From Roseburia lenta (GTDB lineage Bacteria > Bacillota > Clostridia > Lachnospirales > Lachnospiraceae), in contig NZ_JACOPG010000005.1 in the NCBI RefSeq assembly GCF_014287435.1, positions 68,822 to 132,821 on the forward strand: a DNA stretch of 64,000 nucleotides, written 5' to 3'. The notes below the pieces were generated by a model. It saw only the letters and a program-made list of their open reading frames with translations, was not told the origin of the DNA and did no database searches. Positions 1 through 8,988 of the stretch are shown in pieces. The stretch's first letter is position 1; each line of letters begins with the position of its first letter. Position numbers and translations under genes: made by a program.

Positions 1-32
1 TTACGAGAATAGTATTTTTTACGTTTTGTATT

Positions 33-158
33 AAGCGCTTGCGCGACGGCAGACTGTGTTATGAAAAAACGTCATAAGATTCTGTGTCTCTTTCGAGAGA
101 CACGACGAATCTGATTCCAATCTTTTTTCATAACACAGTCTGCCGTCACGCAAGCGTT
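33..158. repeat. Large imperfect palindrome downstream of pyrI
   Basis: The outer arms at about 33-69 and 123-158 are reverse complements over about 36 bases, with one base change and one bulged base. A smaller hairpin (84-90 with 97-103) and a GATTC/GAATC pair (78-82 with 107-111) sit inside. The whole unit could form a cruciform or a very long RNA hairpin. It lies beyond the pyrI terminator and codes for nothing obvious. What lies to the left is outside the window, so its context is only half visible. Confidence 0.75.
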
Positions 159-170
159 AAACATAAATGC

Positions 171-203
171 AAATAAAAAGACGCCCCTACAAAAGGAGCG
201 CCC
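171..203 (-). terminator. Intrinsic terminator of pyrBI
   Basis: On the minus strand an 8-bp stem (195-202 with 180-187, two G-T pairs) with a 7-base loop is followed by a run of T (plus-strand A at 175-179). It starts about 10 bases after the pyrI stop codon. Confidence 0.7.
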
Positions 204-212
204 CTGTGATGA

Positions 213-641
213 TTATTTTCCGTTGTATTTCTCTTCACAGTACTTGCAGCGATACACTTCATTTTCTTCATCCGTCAGAATAAAGATCTGATCTAATTCC
301 TGTTCGATCGAAGTAATGCATCTTGGGTTCTTGCAGGAGATCACATTCTTGATCTGACGAGGAAGGGTCAGAACCTTTTTATCTACGATCTTATCGCCTT
401 GAATGACATTGACCGTGATATTGTGATCGATATAACCAAGGATATCAAGATCTAAGGCATCGATCGGACATTCTACTTTGATGATGTCCTTTTTTCCCAT
501 TTTGTTGCTTTTGGCATTCATGATGATGGCAACGGTGCAATCAAACTGATCTAAGTGCAGATCATGATAGATCTTCATGCTCATGCCTGCCTGAATGTGA
601 TCGAGAACAAATCCCTCGTGAATTCCACTGATATTTAACAT
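213..641 (-). CDS. pyrI: Aspartate carbamoyltransferase regulatory chain
   Basis: 142 aa, the regulatory subunit of aspartate transcarbamoylase, which in known enzymes binds nucleotides and links catalytic trimers in the first committed step of pyrimidine synthesis. The C-terminal zinc site is visible as C103-x4-C108 and C132-x2-C135. The start codon overlaps the end of pyrB by 7 bp, so the two are translationally coupled. The length fits the family (about 140-155 aa). The presence of PyrI implies the allosteric type of enzyme rather than the unregulated catalytic trimer of many bacilli. The call is secure. Confidence 0.95.
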   Translation of the reverse strand: MLNISGIHEGFVLDHIQAGMSMKIYHDLHLDQFDCTVAIIMNAKSNKMGKKDIIKVECPIDALDLDILGYIDHNITVNVIQGDKIVDKKVLTLPRQIKNVISCKNPRCITSIEQELDQIFILTDEENEVYRCKYCEEKYNGK

Positions 642-1555
642 GATCCCACCTCCAATAATGTATAGATAAGTGCCATTCGGATATAGACGGCGAATTGTGC
701 CTGCTTAAAGTAGGCTGCCCTTGGATCATCATCGACTTCCACAGAAATCTCATTGACTCGTGGCAGTGGATGCAGGACGATCATATCCTCTTTGGCAAGA
801 GCCATCTTATCGGCATTTAAGATATAGAAATCTTTCATGCGCAGATAGTCTTCCTCGTTGAAGAAACGTTCCCTCTGCACGCGGGTCATATAGAGAATGT
901 CGAGTTCCGGCATGGCATCTTCCAGTTTTTCAACCTCTACATATGGAATGTGTTTTTTGTCTAAGACATCTTCACGGATATAACTTGGAACACGCAGTTC
1001 CTCCGGTGAGATCAATACAAATTTAATATTGGGATAGCGTACCAGTGCATTGATCAGAGAGTGCACGGTTCGTCCAAATTTTAAGTCGCCACATAAGCCA
1101 ATGGTCAGATTATCCAGTCTTCCATGTAAAGAACGAATGGTATATAAATCTGCTAATGTCTGTGTGGGATGTTGGTGACCACCATCACCGGCGTTGATAA
1201 CGGGAATACTGGAATGAGAGGAAGCTACTAAAGGAGCACCTTCCTTGGGATGACGCATTGCACAAATATCTGCGTAACTAGAAATAACACGAATGGTATC
1301 GGAAACACTTTCGCCTTTGGAAGCGGAAGAAGAATCAGCACTGGCAAAACCAAGAGTGGAACCACCAAGGTTGAGCATGGCTGCTTCAAAACTTAAACGA
1401 GTACGAGTGCTTGGCTCGTAGAAACAAGTGGCCAGTTTTTTGCCATGACAGGAATCCGCATATTTGTCGGGATGCTGTCTCATGTCATCGGCCAGATCCA
1501 TTAGTTGCTCGATTTCCTCTGTTGAAAAATCCAGAGGGTTCATAAGATGACGCAT
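635..1555 (-). CDS. pyrB: Aspartate carbamoyltransferase catalytic chain
   Basis: 306 aa cytoplasmic enzyme that joins carbamoyl phosphate and aspartate. The carbamoyl-phosphate loop S-T-R-T-R is at residues 49-53 and the HPTQ motif follows the GDGGHQ segment near residue 190. Length is typical of the family. It is first in a pyrB-pyrI operon read on the minus strand, preceded by a ribosome site (GGAGG) and a clear sigma-A promoter. I see no PyrR-type attenuator between promoter and start codon; the leader is only about 20-25 bases. Confidence 0.96.
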   Translation of the reverse strand: MRHLMNPLDFSTEEIEQLMDLADDMRQHPDKYADSCHGKKLATCFYEPSTRTRLSFEAAMLNLGGSTLGFASADSSSASKGESVSDTIRVISSYADICAMRHPKEGAPLVASSHSSIPVINAGDGGHQHPTQTLADLYTIRSLHGRLDNLTIGLCGDLKFGRTVHSLINALVRYPNIKFVLISPEELRVPSYIREDVLDKKHIPYVEVEKLEDAMPELDILYMTRVQRERFFNEEDYLRMKDFYILNADKMALAKEDMIVLHPLPRVNEISVEVDDDPRAAYFKQAQFAVYIRMALIYTLLEVGSC

Positions 1556-1584
1556 AACAAACCTCCGTTTTTGGTATTTTTTCT

Positions 1585-1613
1585 ATCATATAATAGCGGA
1601 CTGCAAAATTCAA
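1585..1613 (-). promoter_or_regulatory. Promoter of pyrBI
   Basis: On the minus strand: -35 TTGAAT (1608-1613), 17-bp spacer, -10 TATGAT (1585-1590), about 30 bp before the pyrB start codon. Confidence 0.65.
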
Positions 1614-1654
1614 CTCATAAGTGATTTTCAGACTATTCAGACGATAGTGCCGCA

Positions 1655-1685
1655 GGGACACTCCCTGTGGCAAAAGGAACGTCCC
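1655..1685 (+). repeat. 31-bp hairpin repeat, copy 1
   Basis: First of four copies in this window of a 31-bp inverted-repeat element: GGGACACTCC at the left, GGCAAAAGG in the middle, GGAACGTCCC at the right. The arms pair with a few mismatches. This copy lies between the divergent pyrB and murE promoters. The other copies are at 14319-14349 (inverted), 15119-15149 and 23377-23407. Confidence 0.85.
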
Positions 1686-1707
1686 TCTAGCACATTTGGT
1701 CTGAATT

Positions 1708-1716
1708 TGCTATACT
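1708..1716 (+). promoter_or_regulatory. Extended -10 promoter of murE
   Basis: TGC followed by TATACT (1711-1716) forms an extended -10; no good -35 is visible. Transcription would begin close to 1723, which argues against the upstream ATG at 1724 and for the start at 1760. Confidence 0.5.
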
Positions 1717-1759
1717 AAAGGTTATGAAAAAATCAGTGGAAAGCGGAAAGGAAATAGAT

Positions 1760-3232
1760 ATGAAGTGTGTTAGAAATTTACTGGAAAAACTGGATTATGA
1801 ACTGCTACAGGGAAATCTGGATCAGGAGATTTCAAGCCTTGTTTATGATTCCAGAAAAGTAGAAAAGGATGCCATGTTTGTCTGCGTAAAAGGAGCCGCA
1901 GTGGATGGGCATGCGTTTGCGAAAGAAGTGGTGGAAAAAGGAGCCAGTGTTCTTGTGGTCTCAGAAGATGTAGAGGTCGGAGCGGACGTGACGGTCATCA
2001 AAGTGGCAGATACCAGAGAGGCACTTGCTTATCTGGCAGCAGCATATTTTGACCACCCGGCAGACACCTTAAAGGTCATCGGTATCACAGGAACCAAGGG
2101 AAAGACGACGACCACCTACATGGTCAAGTCCATCATGGAAAATGCAGGTTTTAAAGTTGGCCTGATCGGTACCATCGAAGCCATCATCGGGGATGAAAAG
2201 ATCCCTGCCAATAATACGACACCGGAATCCTATGTGGTGCAGGAGTATTTCCGCAAGATGCTGGATGCCGGCTGTGATTATGCGGTCATGGAAGTATCTT
2301 CCCAGGGACTTATGATGCATCGCGTGGATGGCTTTACCTTTGATGTCGGCATCTTTACCAATATCGAACCGGATCATATCGGACCAAATGAGCATGCATC
2401 TTTTGAGGAATATCTGCAGTGCAAGTCCCTGCTTTTCCAGAAGTGCCGTTTGGGTATTGTCAATGCGGATGATGCCCATGTGGAGGCTATTTTAAAGAAC
2501 CACACCTGTCAGGTGCAGACCTACGGATTTTCAGAAAATGCAGACATTCGTGCAACCGATATGAAATTGGTGCGAAAGGGCGGTCACCTAGGCGTTGCTT
2601 ATCATGTGAGCGGTCTTTTGGAGGGGGATATCGAGACCAGTGTACCGGGACGCTTTAGTGTTTATAACTCGCTGACGGCAGTGGCTATCTGCAATCATTA
2701 CGGGGTGGATATGGAAGTCATGAAAAAGGCACTTTTGAATGCTTCTGTCAAAGGACGTATCGAACTGGTGCATGTATCTGATGACTTTACGCTGATGATC
2801 GACTACGCCCACAATGCCATGAGTCTGGAAAGCCTGCTTACGACCTTAAAAGAATACGAACCGGGCAGACTGGTATGTCTCTTTGGCTGCGGCGGCAACC
2901 GTTCCAAATTGCGTCGGTACGAGATGGGCGAGGTGTCCGGCAAGTTGGCAGATCTTACGATCATCACATCCGATAATCCGCGTTTTGAAGAACCGCAGGC
3001 GATCATTGATGACATTAAGACCGGTATCGGCAAAACCGATGGCAAGTATATCGAGATCATTGACCGGAAAGAAGCCATCCGCTATGCGATCTCACACGGA
3101 CAGCCGGGGGATATCATTGTCTTAGCTGGCAAGGGACACGAAGATTATCAGGAGATCAAGGGCAAAAAGTACCCGATGGATGAACGTGTTCTGATCGCGG
3201 AAGTATTGGAAGAATTAGGCTGGACAAAATAA
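1760..3232 (+). CDS. murE: UDP-MurNAc-tripeptide synthetase (meso-DAP adding)
   Basis: About 490 aa Mur ligase that adds the third residue of the peptidoglycan stem. The ATP loop G-T-K-G-K-T-T-T is present, and the DNPR motif (in S-D-N-P-R-F-E-E-P) marks enzymes that use meso-diaminopimelate rather than lysine. The frame is open from an ATG at 1724, but I prefer the ATG at 1760 because AAAGGAAAT sits 6-7 bases before it and 1724 has no ribosome site and lies next to the likely transcription start. It is followed after 21 bp by priA in the same direction. Confidence 0.93.
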   Translation: MKCVRNLLEKLDYELLQGNLDQEISSLVYDSRKVEKDAMFVCVKGAAVDGHAFAKEVVEKGASVLVVSEDVEVGADVTVIKVADTREALAYLAAAYFDHPADTLKVIGITGTKGKTTTTYMVKSIMENAGFKVGLIGTIEAIIGDEKIPANNTTPESYVVQEYFRKMLDAGCDYAVMEVSSQGLMMHRVDGFTFDVGIFTNIEPDHIGPNEHASFEEYLQCKSLLFQKCRLGIVNADDAHVEAILKNHTCQVQTYGFSENADIRATDMKLVRKGGHLGVAYHVSGLLEGDIETSVPGRFSVYNSLTAVAICNHYGVDMEVMKKALLNASVKGRIELVHVSDDFTLMIDYAHNAMSLESLLTTLKEYEPGRLVCLFGCGGNRSKLRRYEMGEVSGKLADLTIITSDNPRFEEPQAIIDDIKTGIGKTDGKYIEIIDRKEAIRYAISHGQPGDIIVLAGKGHEDYQEIKGKKYPMDERVLIAEVLEELGWTK

Positions 3233-3253
3233 TTTTTACAGAAGGAAAGACAG

Positions 3254-5485
3254 ATGTTGTATGGTGACGTGATAATCGACATATCACTGGAAAAACTGGA
3301 TAAGACCTTTCAATATGAGATTCCGGAACATTTGCGGGAAACCGTACAGATTGGAAGTCGTGTCGTGATCCCCTTTGGCAATGGCAAAAGGCGCATTACG
3401 GGATATGTGGTCGATATGTCCACGGAGCCAAAGATTGATGCCGGGCGGATCAAACCCATTCTTGGTGTGTCAAAGGACAGCATTGCCGTGGAATCGCAGT
3501 TGATTGCGCTGGCTGCTTGGATCCGCCGCAATTATGGATGCACCATGAACCAGGCATTAAAGACGGTCATCCCCATCAAGAAAAAAGAGGCAGGCAAGGA
3601 AAAAAAGACGGTCACCTTTCTTCTGACGCAGGAGCAGGCACGGGACGAACTCTCTACCTTGCTTGCCAGAAAAAGGCATAGTCAGGCAAAGGAGAAACTT
3701 TTGCGGACTTTGATGGAAAGGTCTACCCTGCCATGGGAGGACATCACAGGCAAAATGCAGATCCCGGCGACTGTCATCCGTGATTTTGAAAAAAATGGCT
3801 GGGTGCGGATCGACGCCGAGCGTGCCTATCGAAATCCTGTGCCCATGACTTTGGAAAAGGAAAGACCGATCGTCCTCAGTCCGGCGCAAAGTGTAGCTGT
3901 TTCGCGTATCACGCAGGATATGGAAGCAGGCAGGCTGGGAACTTATCTTTTGTATGGGGTAACCGGCAGCGGAAAAACGCAGGTCTATATGGAACTCATT
4001 GCAAAGACTCTGGCGGACGGAAAAAGTGCCATTGTCCTGATCCCGGAGATTGCACTGACCTATCAGACCCTGATGCGTTTTTATCAGCGCTTTGGCAATC
4101 AGGTGTCGATCATGAATTCCCGCATGTCGCCGGGAGAGCGTTTTGACCAGTACGAGCGGGCAAAAAAAGGAGATATCCGCATTATGATAGGCCCGCGGAG
4201 TGCTTTGTTCACACCTTTTTCCGATTTAGGGATTATCATTATAGATGAGGAACACGAACCTTCCTATAAGAGTGAGACCGTTCCAAGGTATCATGCAAGG
4301 GAGACGGCGATCGCCAGGGCAAAGATGCAGGGGGCGAGCGTGGTCTTGGGATCCGCGACACCATCGGTGGAGTCTTTCGCCAAGGCAAAAAGTGGGGAAT
4401 ATACCCTTTTGACCTTGCCGGATCGTATATCGGGACGGACGCTGCCGACTTGTGAGATCGTTGACCTGCGTGCGGAACTGCGGCAGGGCAACCGTTCGAT
4501 CCTATCGCGCAGATTACAGGAACTGATGGCAGACCGTCTGCAGAAAAAAGAGCAGATCATGCTTTTTGTCAACAGGAGAGGGCTGGCAGGCTTCGTTTCT
4601 TGCAGAGCCTGTGGGCATGTGATAAAATGTCCCCATTGTGACGTTTCACTGAGTCTGCACCGCGGGGATGTCCTGCGCTGTCACTATTGTGGCTATGAGA
4701 CGAGAAAACCGGTGGTCTGTCCGTCCTGTGGCTCCAAATATATCGGCGGCTTTAAGGCGGGCACGCAAAAGTTTGAGGAGGTCGTCAGACAGACCTTTCC
4801 GATGGCGCGCGTTCTGCGTATGGATACGGATACGACACGCGGAAAGAACGGACATCAGGAGATCCTGGATGCCTTTCGCAGAGGGCAGGCGGATATTTTG
4901 ATCGGGACGCAGATGATCGTCAAGGGACATGATTTTCCAAACGTGACTCTGGTCGGTGTGCTGGCAGCAGACCTATCGCTCAATTCCAGCGATTTTCACA
5001 GTGGAGAGCGTACCTTTCAACTTTTGACACAGGCAGCAGGCAGAGCGGGCAGGGGCGACATTCCGGGCAATGTCGTGATGCAGACCTACCAGCCGACCCA
5101 TTACAGCATCCTTGCTGCAAAAGATCAGGATTACGAGGCATTTTATGAGGAGGAGATCGCCTACCGCGAGTTGATGGACTATCCACCGGCGGCGCATATG
5201 CTTTTGATCCTCATCACTTCCGAAAAGGAAGAAGAGGCTGACCGATGTGCCAAGGCACTGGCAGACCTGATCGAAGACAAGGCACCGCAGATCCGGTGCT
5301 TGGGTCCATCCGATGCCGTCGTGGCAAAGGTCAGGGATATATACAAAAAAGTGATCTACTGCAAGCACAAGGACTATGAGCAGTTGATCGAGATAAAAGA
5401 TCGCGTTGCGCAGACCATACAGGCGGATGCGGGATTTGCAAAAGTAATGGTCTGGTTCGATTTTGATCCAATGAATCAGGCGTAA
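3254..5485 (+). CDS. priA: Primosomal replication restart helicase
   Basis: 743 aa superfamily-2 DNA helicase that reloads the replisome at stalled forks. An N-terminal DNA-binding domain precedes Walker A (G-V-T-G-S-G-K-T) and a DEEH box. A zinc module with four CxxC-type pairs is seen around residues 450-500 (CRAC, CPHC, CHYC, CPSC), as expected for PriA. Full family length. A ribosome site (GAAGGAAAG) lies before the ATG. It begins the classical Firmicutes run priA-def-fmt-rsmB-rlmN-stp-prkC-rsgA-rpe-thiN. Confidence 0.96.
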   Translation: MLYGDVIIDISLEKLDKTFQYEIPEHLRETVQIGSRVVIPFGNGKRRITGYVVDMSTEPKIDAGRIKPILGVSKDSIAVESQLIALAAWIRRNYGCTMNQALKTVIPIKKKEAGKEKKTVTFLLTQEQARDELSTLLARKRHSQAKEKLLRTLMERSTLPWEDITGKMQIPATVIRDFEKNGWVRIDAERAYRNPVPMTLEKERPIVLSPAQSVAVSRITQDMEAGRLGTYLLYGVTGSGKTQVYMELIAKTLADGKSAIVLIPEIALTYQTLMRFYQRFGNQVSIMNSRMSPGERFDQYERAKKGDIRIMIGPRSALFTPFSDLGIIIIDEEHEPSYKSETVPRYHARETAIARAKMQGASVVLGSATPSVESFAKAKSGEYTLLTLPDRISGRTLPTCEIVDLRAELRQGNRSILSRRLQELMADRLQKKEQIMLFVNRRGLAGFVSCRACGHVIKCPHCDVSLSLHRGDVLRCHYCGYETRKPVVCPSCGSKYIGGFKAGTQKFEEVVRQTFPMARVLRMDTDTTRGKNGHQEILDAFRRGQADILIGTQMIVKGHDFPNVTLVGVLAADLSLNSSDFHSGERTFQLLTQAAGRAGRGDIPGNVVMQTYQPTHYSILAAKDQDYEAFYEEEIAYRELMDYPPAAHMLLILITSEKEEEADRCAKALADLIEDKAPQIRCLGPSDAVVAKVRDIYKKVIYCKHKDYEQLIEIKDRVAQTIQADAGFAKVMVWFDFDPMNQA

Positions 5486-5509
5486 TTTTATAGAAAGAGG
5501 GATAATTTT

Positions 5510-5986
5510 ATGGCAATCAGACAGATTAGAGTACAGGGAGACGACGTTTTGACAAAGGTATGCCGTCCGGTAAAGGAGATCACACCAAGGATCGCAACCT
5601 TGATCGAGGATATGGTCGATACCATGTATGAATACGATGGTGTAGGTCTTGCAGCACCGCAGGTGGGCGTTCTGCGCAGGATCGCAGTGATCGATGTAGG
5701 GGACGGTCCGATCGTTTTAGTCAACCCGGAAGTGCTTGAGACATCCGGTTCGCAGACAGGAGAGGAAGGCTGTTTATCTCTTCCGGGCAAATCCGGTCAG
5801 GTTACCCGTCCGAATTATGCCAAGGTGCATGCTTTCAATGAAAATATGGAAGAATATGAGGTGGAGGGCGAAGAACTTTTAGCCAGAGCCCTTTTACATG
5901 AGATCGACCATCTGGACGGACATATGTATACCGAAAAGGTAGAAGGCAATCTGCATGATGTAAATTATGAAGAAGAGGAAGCATAG
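5510..5986 (+). CDS. def: Peptide deformylase
   Basis: 158 aa metalloenzyme that removes the N-formyl group from new proteins. All three signature motifs are present: GVGLAAPQVG (about 44-53), EGCLS with the metal-binding Cys88, and H130-E-x-x-H134. The short form without extra insertions matches the bacterial type I enzyme. It sits 12 bp before fmt, the enzyme that adds the formyl group, the usual pairing. Confidence 0.97.
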   Translation: MAIRQIRVQGDDVLTKVCRPVKEITPRIATLIEDMVDTMYEYDGVGLAAPQVGVLRRIAVIDVGDGPIVLVNPEVLETSGSQTGEEGCLSLPGKSGQVTRPNYAKVHAFNENMEEYEVEGEELLARALLHEIDHLDGHMYTEKVEGNLHDVNYEEEEA

Positions 5987-5998
5987 AGGAGAAGGGGA

Positions 5999-6955
5999 AT
6001 GAAAGTTGTTTTTATGGGAACACCGGATTTCGCGGTAGCAACGGTGGATGCCATTGCAAAGGCAGGACACGAGATCGTCATGGTGGTGACGCAGCCGGAT
6101 AAGCCAAAGGGCAGAGGCAAGGAGATGCAGTTTCCGGCAGTCAAGACCTGGGCAGTGGAACATGATATTCCGGTCTACCAGCCAAAGCGCATCCGCGAGC
6201 CGGAGGCAGTGGAAGTCCTGAAAAAACAGGATGCGGATATTTTTATCGTAGCAGCCTTTGGGCAGATCCTTCCAAAGGAAGTCTTGGAGATCCCCCCACT
6301 TGGCTGTGTCAACGTGCATGCTTCGCTTTTACCAAAATATCGTGGCGCAGCCCCGATCCAATGGGCGGTCATGAATGGCGATGAAGTCAGCGGTGTGACG
6401 ACCATGCAGATGGGGGTCGGCTTGGATGATGGCGACATGCTTCTAAAAGAGGAAGTCAGACTTGCAGCCGATGAGACTGGTGGAAGCCTCTTTGATAAAT
6501 TGGCGATCGTCGGTGGAGAACTTTGTGTTAAGACCATGGAAGGGCTTGCAGCAGGCACGATTACACCGGTTTCGCAGGAGGAAGCGGAAGCGACTCATGT
6601 CGGCATGATCAAAAAGAGCATGGGAAATCTTGATTTTACAAGAAGTGCTGTCGAACTGGAGCGCCTGGTCAGAGGCCTGAACCCTTGGCCGAGCGCTTAT
6701 ACCCATCTGGGAAATAAGACACTGAAGATCTGGAAGGCACGCGTGGAGAAAAATATCGTCCCGGATGCCGTGCCGGGACAGGTGGTAGCGGCAGATGCTG
6801 ATGGCATCGCGGTAGTCACCGGGGACGGACTCTTAGTGATGGAAGAGATCCAGTTGGAGGGCAAAAAACGTATGCCTGTCGCAGATTTCCTGCGAGGCCG
6901 CGATATTCCGGCGGGCACGATTCTAGGGGAGCAGGAAAGTATGACGCAGGCATAA
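5999..6955 (+). CDS. fmt: Methionyl-tRNA formyltransferase
   Basis: 318 aa enzyme that formylates initiator Met-tRNA using 10-formyl-tetrahydrofolate. The N-terminal Rossmann domain holds the conserved S-L-L-P-K-Y-R-G segment with a preceding N-V-H; the C-terminal OB-like tRNA-binding part is present (from about residue 205). Length is standard. Cotranscribed with def. A ribosome site (GAGGAGAAGGGG) overlaps the end of def's spacer. Confidence 0.97.
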   Translation: MKVVFMGTPDFAVATVDAIAKAGHEIVMVVTQPDKPKGRGKEMQFPAVKTWAVEHDIPVYQPKRIREPEAVEVLKKQDADIFIVAAFGQILPKEVLEIPPLGCVNVHASLLPKYRGAAPIQWAVMNGDEVSGVTTMQMGVGLDDGDMLLKEEVRLAADETGGSLFDKLAIVGGELCVKTMEGLAAGTITPVSQEEAEATHVGMIKKSMGNLDFTRSAVELERLVRGLNPWPSAYTHLGNKTLKIWKARVEKNIVPDAVPGQVVAADADGIAVVTGDGLLVMEEIQLEGKKRMPVADFLRGRDIPAGTILGEQESMTQA

Positions 6956-6993
6956 TTGCTGATACACAATATATTTATTTAAGGAGCAAAATT

Positions 6994-7707
6994 ATGTACG
7001 GATATTATGGATTTTACTGGGACCCGACCTATTACCTGGTCGTCATCGGCGCCATCATCTGCCTGATCGCATCAGCGCGGGTCAAAGGAACCTTCAACAG
7101 ATACAACCGCGTGCGCAGTGCCTCCGGTATGACGGGCGCACAGGCGGCAGAGCACATGCTTCGCAGATCCGGTATTTATGATGTGACGGTGCAGCATGTA
7201 TCCGGCAATCTGACGGATCATTACGATCCGCGCAACAAGACCTTGAACTTATCCGATCCGGTCTATAATTCTACCAGTGTGGCAGCCATCGGCGTGGCGG
7301 CGCATGAGTGCGGGCATGCCATCCAGCACCAGCGCAACTACTTTCCATTGACTTTGCGCAGTGCCATTGTCCCGGTAGCAAATTTAGGATCCACCCTGTC
7401 CTGGCCACTTATCATCATCGGACTGCTCTTTAACAGCCGTATGGGGCAGACCCTGATCATGGCAGGCGTGATCGCATTTTCTCTGGCAGTTTTGTTCCAG
7501 TTGGTGACACTTCCGGTCGAATTTAATGCGTCTGCGAGAGCACTTCGCTTTTTAAATGATACAGGCATGTTATCCCATGAGGAACTCAAAGGAACGAAAA
7601 AGGTCTTAAAAGCAGCAGCACTGACCTACGTTGCAAGTGCAGCAGCAGCAATCCTGCAACTCTTACGGCTCTTGCTCCTGTTTGGAGGAAATAGACGCGA
7701 TGACTGA
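6994..7707 (+). CDS. Membrane zinc metallopeptidase (YugP type)
   Basis: 237 aa membrane protein of the neutral zinc metallopeptidase family typified by B. subtilis YugP. An N-terminal membrane segment follows a Tyr-rich start; the zinc motif H-E-C-G-H is near residue 105, followed by two or three hydrophobic segments and a hydrophobic C-terminus. Substrate unknown. It lies in the translation-gene run, where YugP homologues are common in Clostridia. Its last 8 bp overlap rsmB. Confidence 0.88.
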   Translation: MYGYYGFYWDPTYYLVVIGAIICLIASARVKGTFNRYNRVRSASGMTGAQAAEHMLRRSGIYDVTVQHVSGNLTDHYDPRNKTLNLSDPVYNSTSVAAIGVAAHECGHAIQHQRNYFPLTLRSAIVPVANLGSTLSWPLIIIGLLFNSRMGQTLIMAGVIAFSLAVLFQLVTLPVEFNASARALRFLNDTGMLSHEELKGTKKVLKAAALTYVASAAAAILQLLRLLLLFGGNRRDD

Positions 7708-8980
7708 TCCAAATCAAAGAGAAATCATTGTCGCCATCTTAGAAGAAGTACTGGAAGAAGGAAAATATTCCCATCTGGTACTGGGGGCGACCTTGGAAAA
7801 ATATCAATATCTGTCTAAACAGCAGCGTGCTTTTATCACGCGTGTGACGCAGGGGACCATTGAGCGGCTTTTACAGATCGATGCCATTCTAGGACAGTTT
7901 GTAAAAAAGCCTAAAGTGCCAAAGATGAAACCGCTCATCCGGACAGTCCTTCGCAGCAGTGTCTACCAGATCGTTTTTATGGATGGTGTGCCGGATGCGG
8001 CGGTCTGCAACGAAGCCGTCCGTATCGTGAAAAATCATGGACTGGGCGGCCTTTCCGGTTTTGTCAATGGTGTGTTGCGCAATATTTCAAGAAACAAGGA
8101 TAGCATCACTTACAAGGGTCTTTCAGAAGCCTATTCCATGCCACAATGGATCATTGATGCGTGGGAAGAACAGTTTGGCGGGGAGACCACAAAGCAGATC
8201 CTAGAGGAATTGTTAGAGGAAAAGAAAACCTGTATCCGTGTCAATACCGGCAATATTTCTGTGGAAGAGTTGACAAAAAATCTGCGGGCGCAGGGGATCA
8301 CGGTAGAGCCTTGCGAGGAGATCCCATATGCCCTTTATATCAGTGGCTATGACTATCTGCGCGGTATCCCGGAATTTCTTGCCGGAGATTTTTATATCCA
8401 GGATTTTTCCTCTATGATGGTGGCACACAGTGCCGGTATTCAGCAAGGGGATCATGTGATCGATGTCTGTGCGGCACCCGGTGGTAAGAGTCTGCATGCG
8501 GCAGAACTTTTGGCAGGCACGGGACTTGTGGAAGCAAGGGATCTTTCGGATCACAAGGTTTCCATTTTGGAAGAAAATATCAGGCGTATGGGGCTTGCCA
8601 ATATTCGGGCAGAAAAATGGGATGCGACCATCTTAAACGAAGAATCCATCGGGCAGGCGGATGTCGTGATCTGCGATGCGCCTTGCTCCGGGCTTGGTGT
8701 TGTGGCAAAAAAGCCGGACATCAAGTACCACATGACAAAAGAGACCCAGAAGGAACTGGCGATATTGCAGCGTCAGATCCTGGATGTGGTCTGCGCTTAT
8801 GTCAAGGCAGGCGGGACGCTTATGTATTCGACCTGTACGATCTCGTCTCAGGAAAACGAGGATAATGTGACATGGTTTTTAGAGAAGCACCCGGACTTTT
8901 CGTTGGAAACAGAAAAGCAGTTTTTGCCAAAAGCAGGTAAGCAGGACGGTTTCTTTTTGGCAAAGATGAAAAAGAGATAG
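7700..8980 (+). CDS. rsmB: 16S rRNA (cytosine-967-C5)-methyltransferase
   Basis: 426 aa. An N-terminal NusB-like RNA-binding domain is followed by a NOL1/NOP2/Sun methyltransferase domain: SAM site C-A-A-P-G-G-K-S, D-A-P-C-S-G-L-G, and S-T-C-T-I with the catalytic Cys. The frame is open from 7631, but GGAGGA at 7684-7689 places the start at ATG 7700, giving an 8-bp overlap with the upstream peptidase and translational coupling. Length from this start fits the family. Confidence 0.95.
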   Translation: MTDPNQREIIVAILEEVLEEGKYSHLVLGATLEKYQYLSKQQRAFITRVTQGTIERLLQIDAILGQFVKKPKVPKMKPLIRTVLRSSVYQIVFMDGVPDAAVCNEAVRIVKNHGLGGLSGFVNGVLRNISRNKDSITYKGLSEAYSMPQWIIDAWEEQFGGETTKQILEELLEEKKTCIRVNTGNISVEELTKNLRAQGITVEPCEEIPYALYISGYDYLRGIPEFLAGDFYIQDFSSMMVAHSAGIQQGDHVIDVCAAPGGKSLHAAELLAGTGLVEARDLSDHKVSILEENIRRMGLANIRAEKWDATILNEESIGQADVVICDAPCSGLGVVAKKPDIKYHMTKETQKELAILQRQILDVVCAYVKAGGTLMYSTCTISSQENEDNVTWFLEKHPDFSLETEKQFLPKAGKQDGFFLAKMKKR

Positions 8981-8988
8981 GAAGAAAG

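Noticed and set aside
1724..1759. Upstream ATG at 1724 as the murE start
   Set aside because: It lies at the likely transcription start without a ribosome site, whereas 1760 has a good one.
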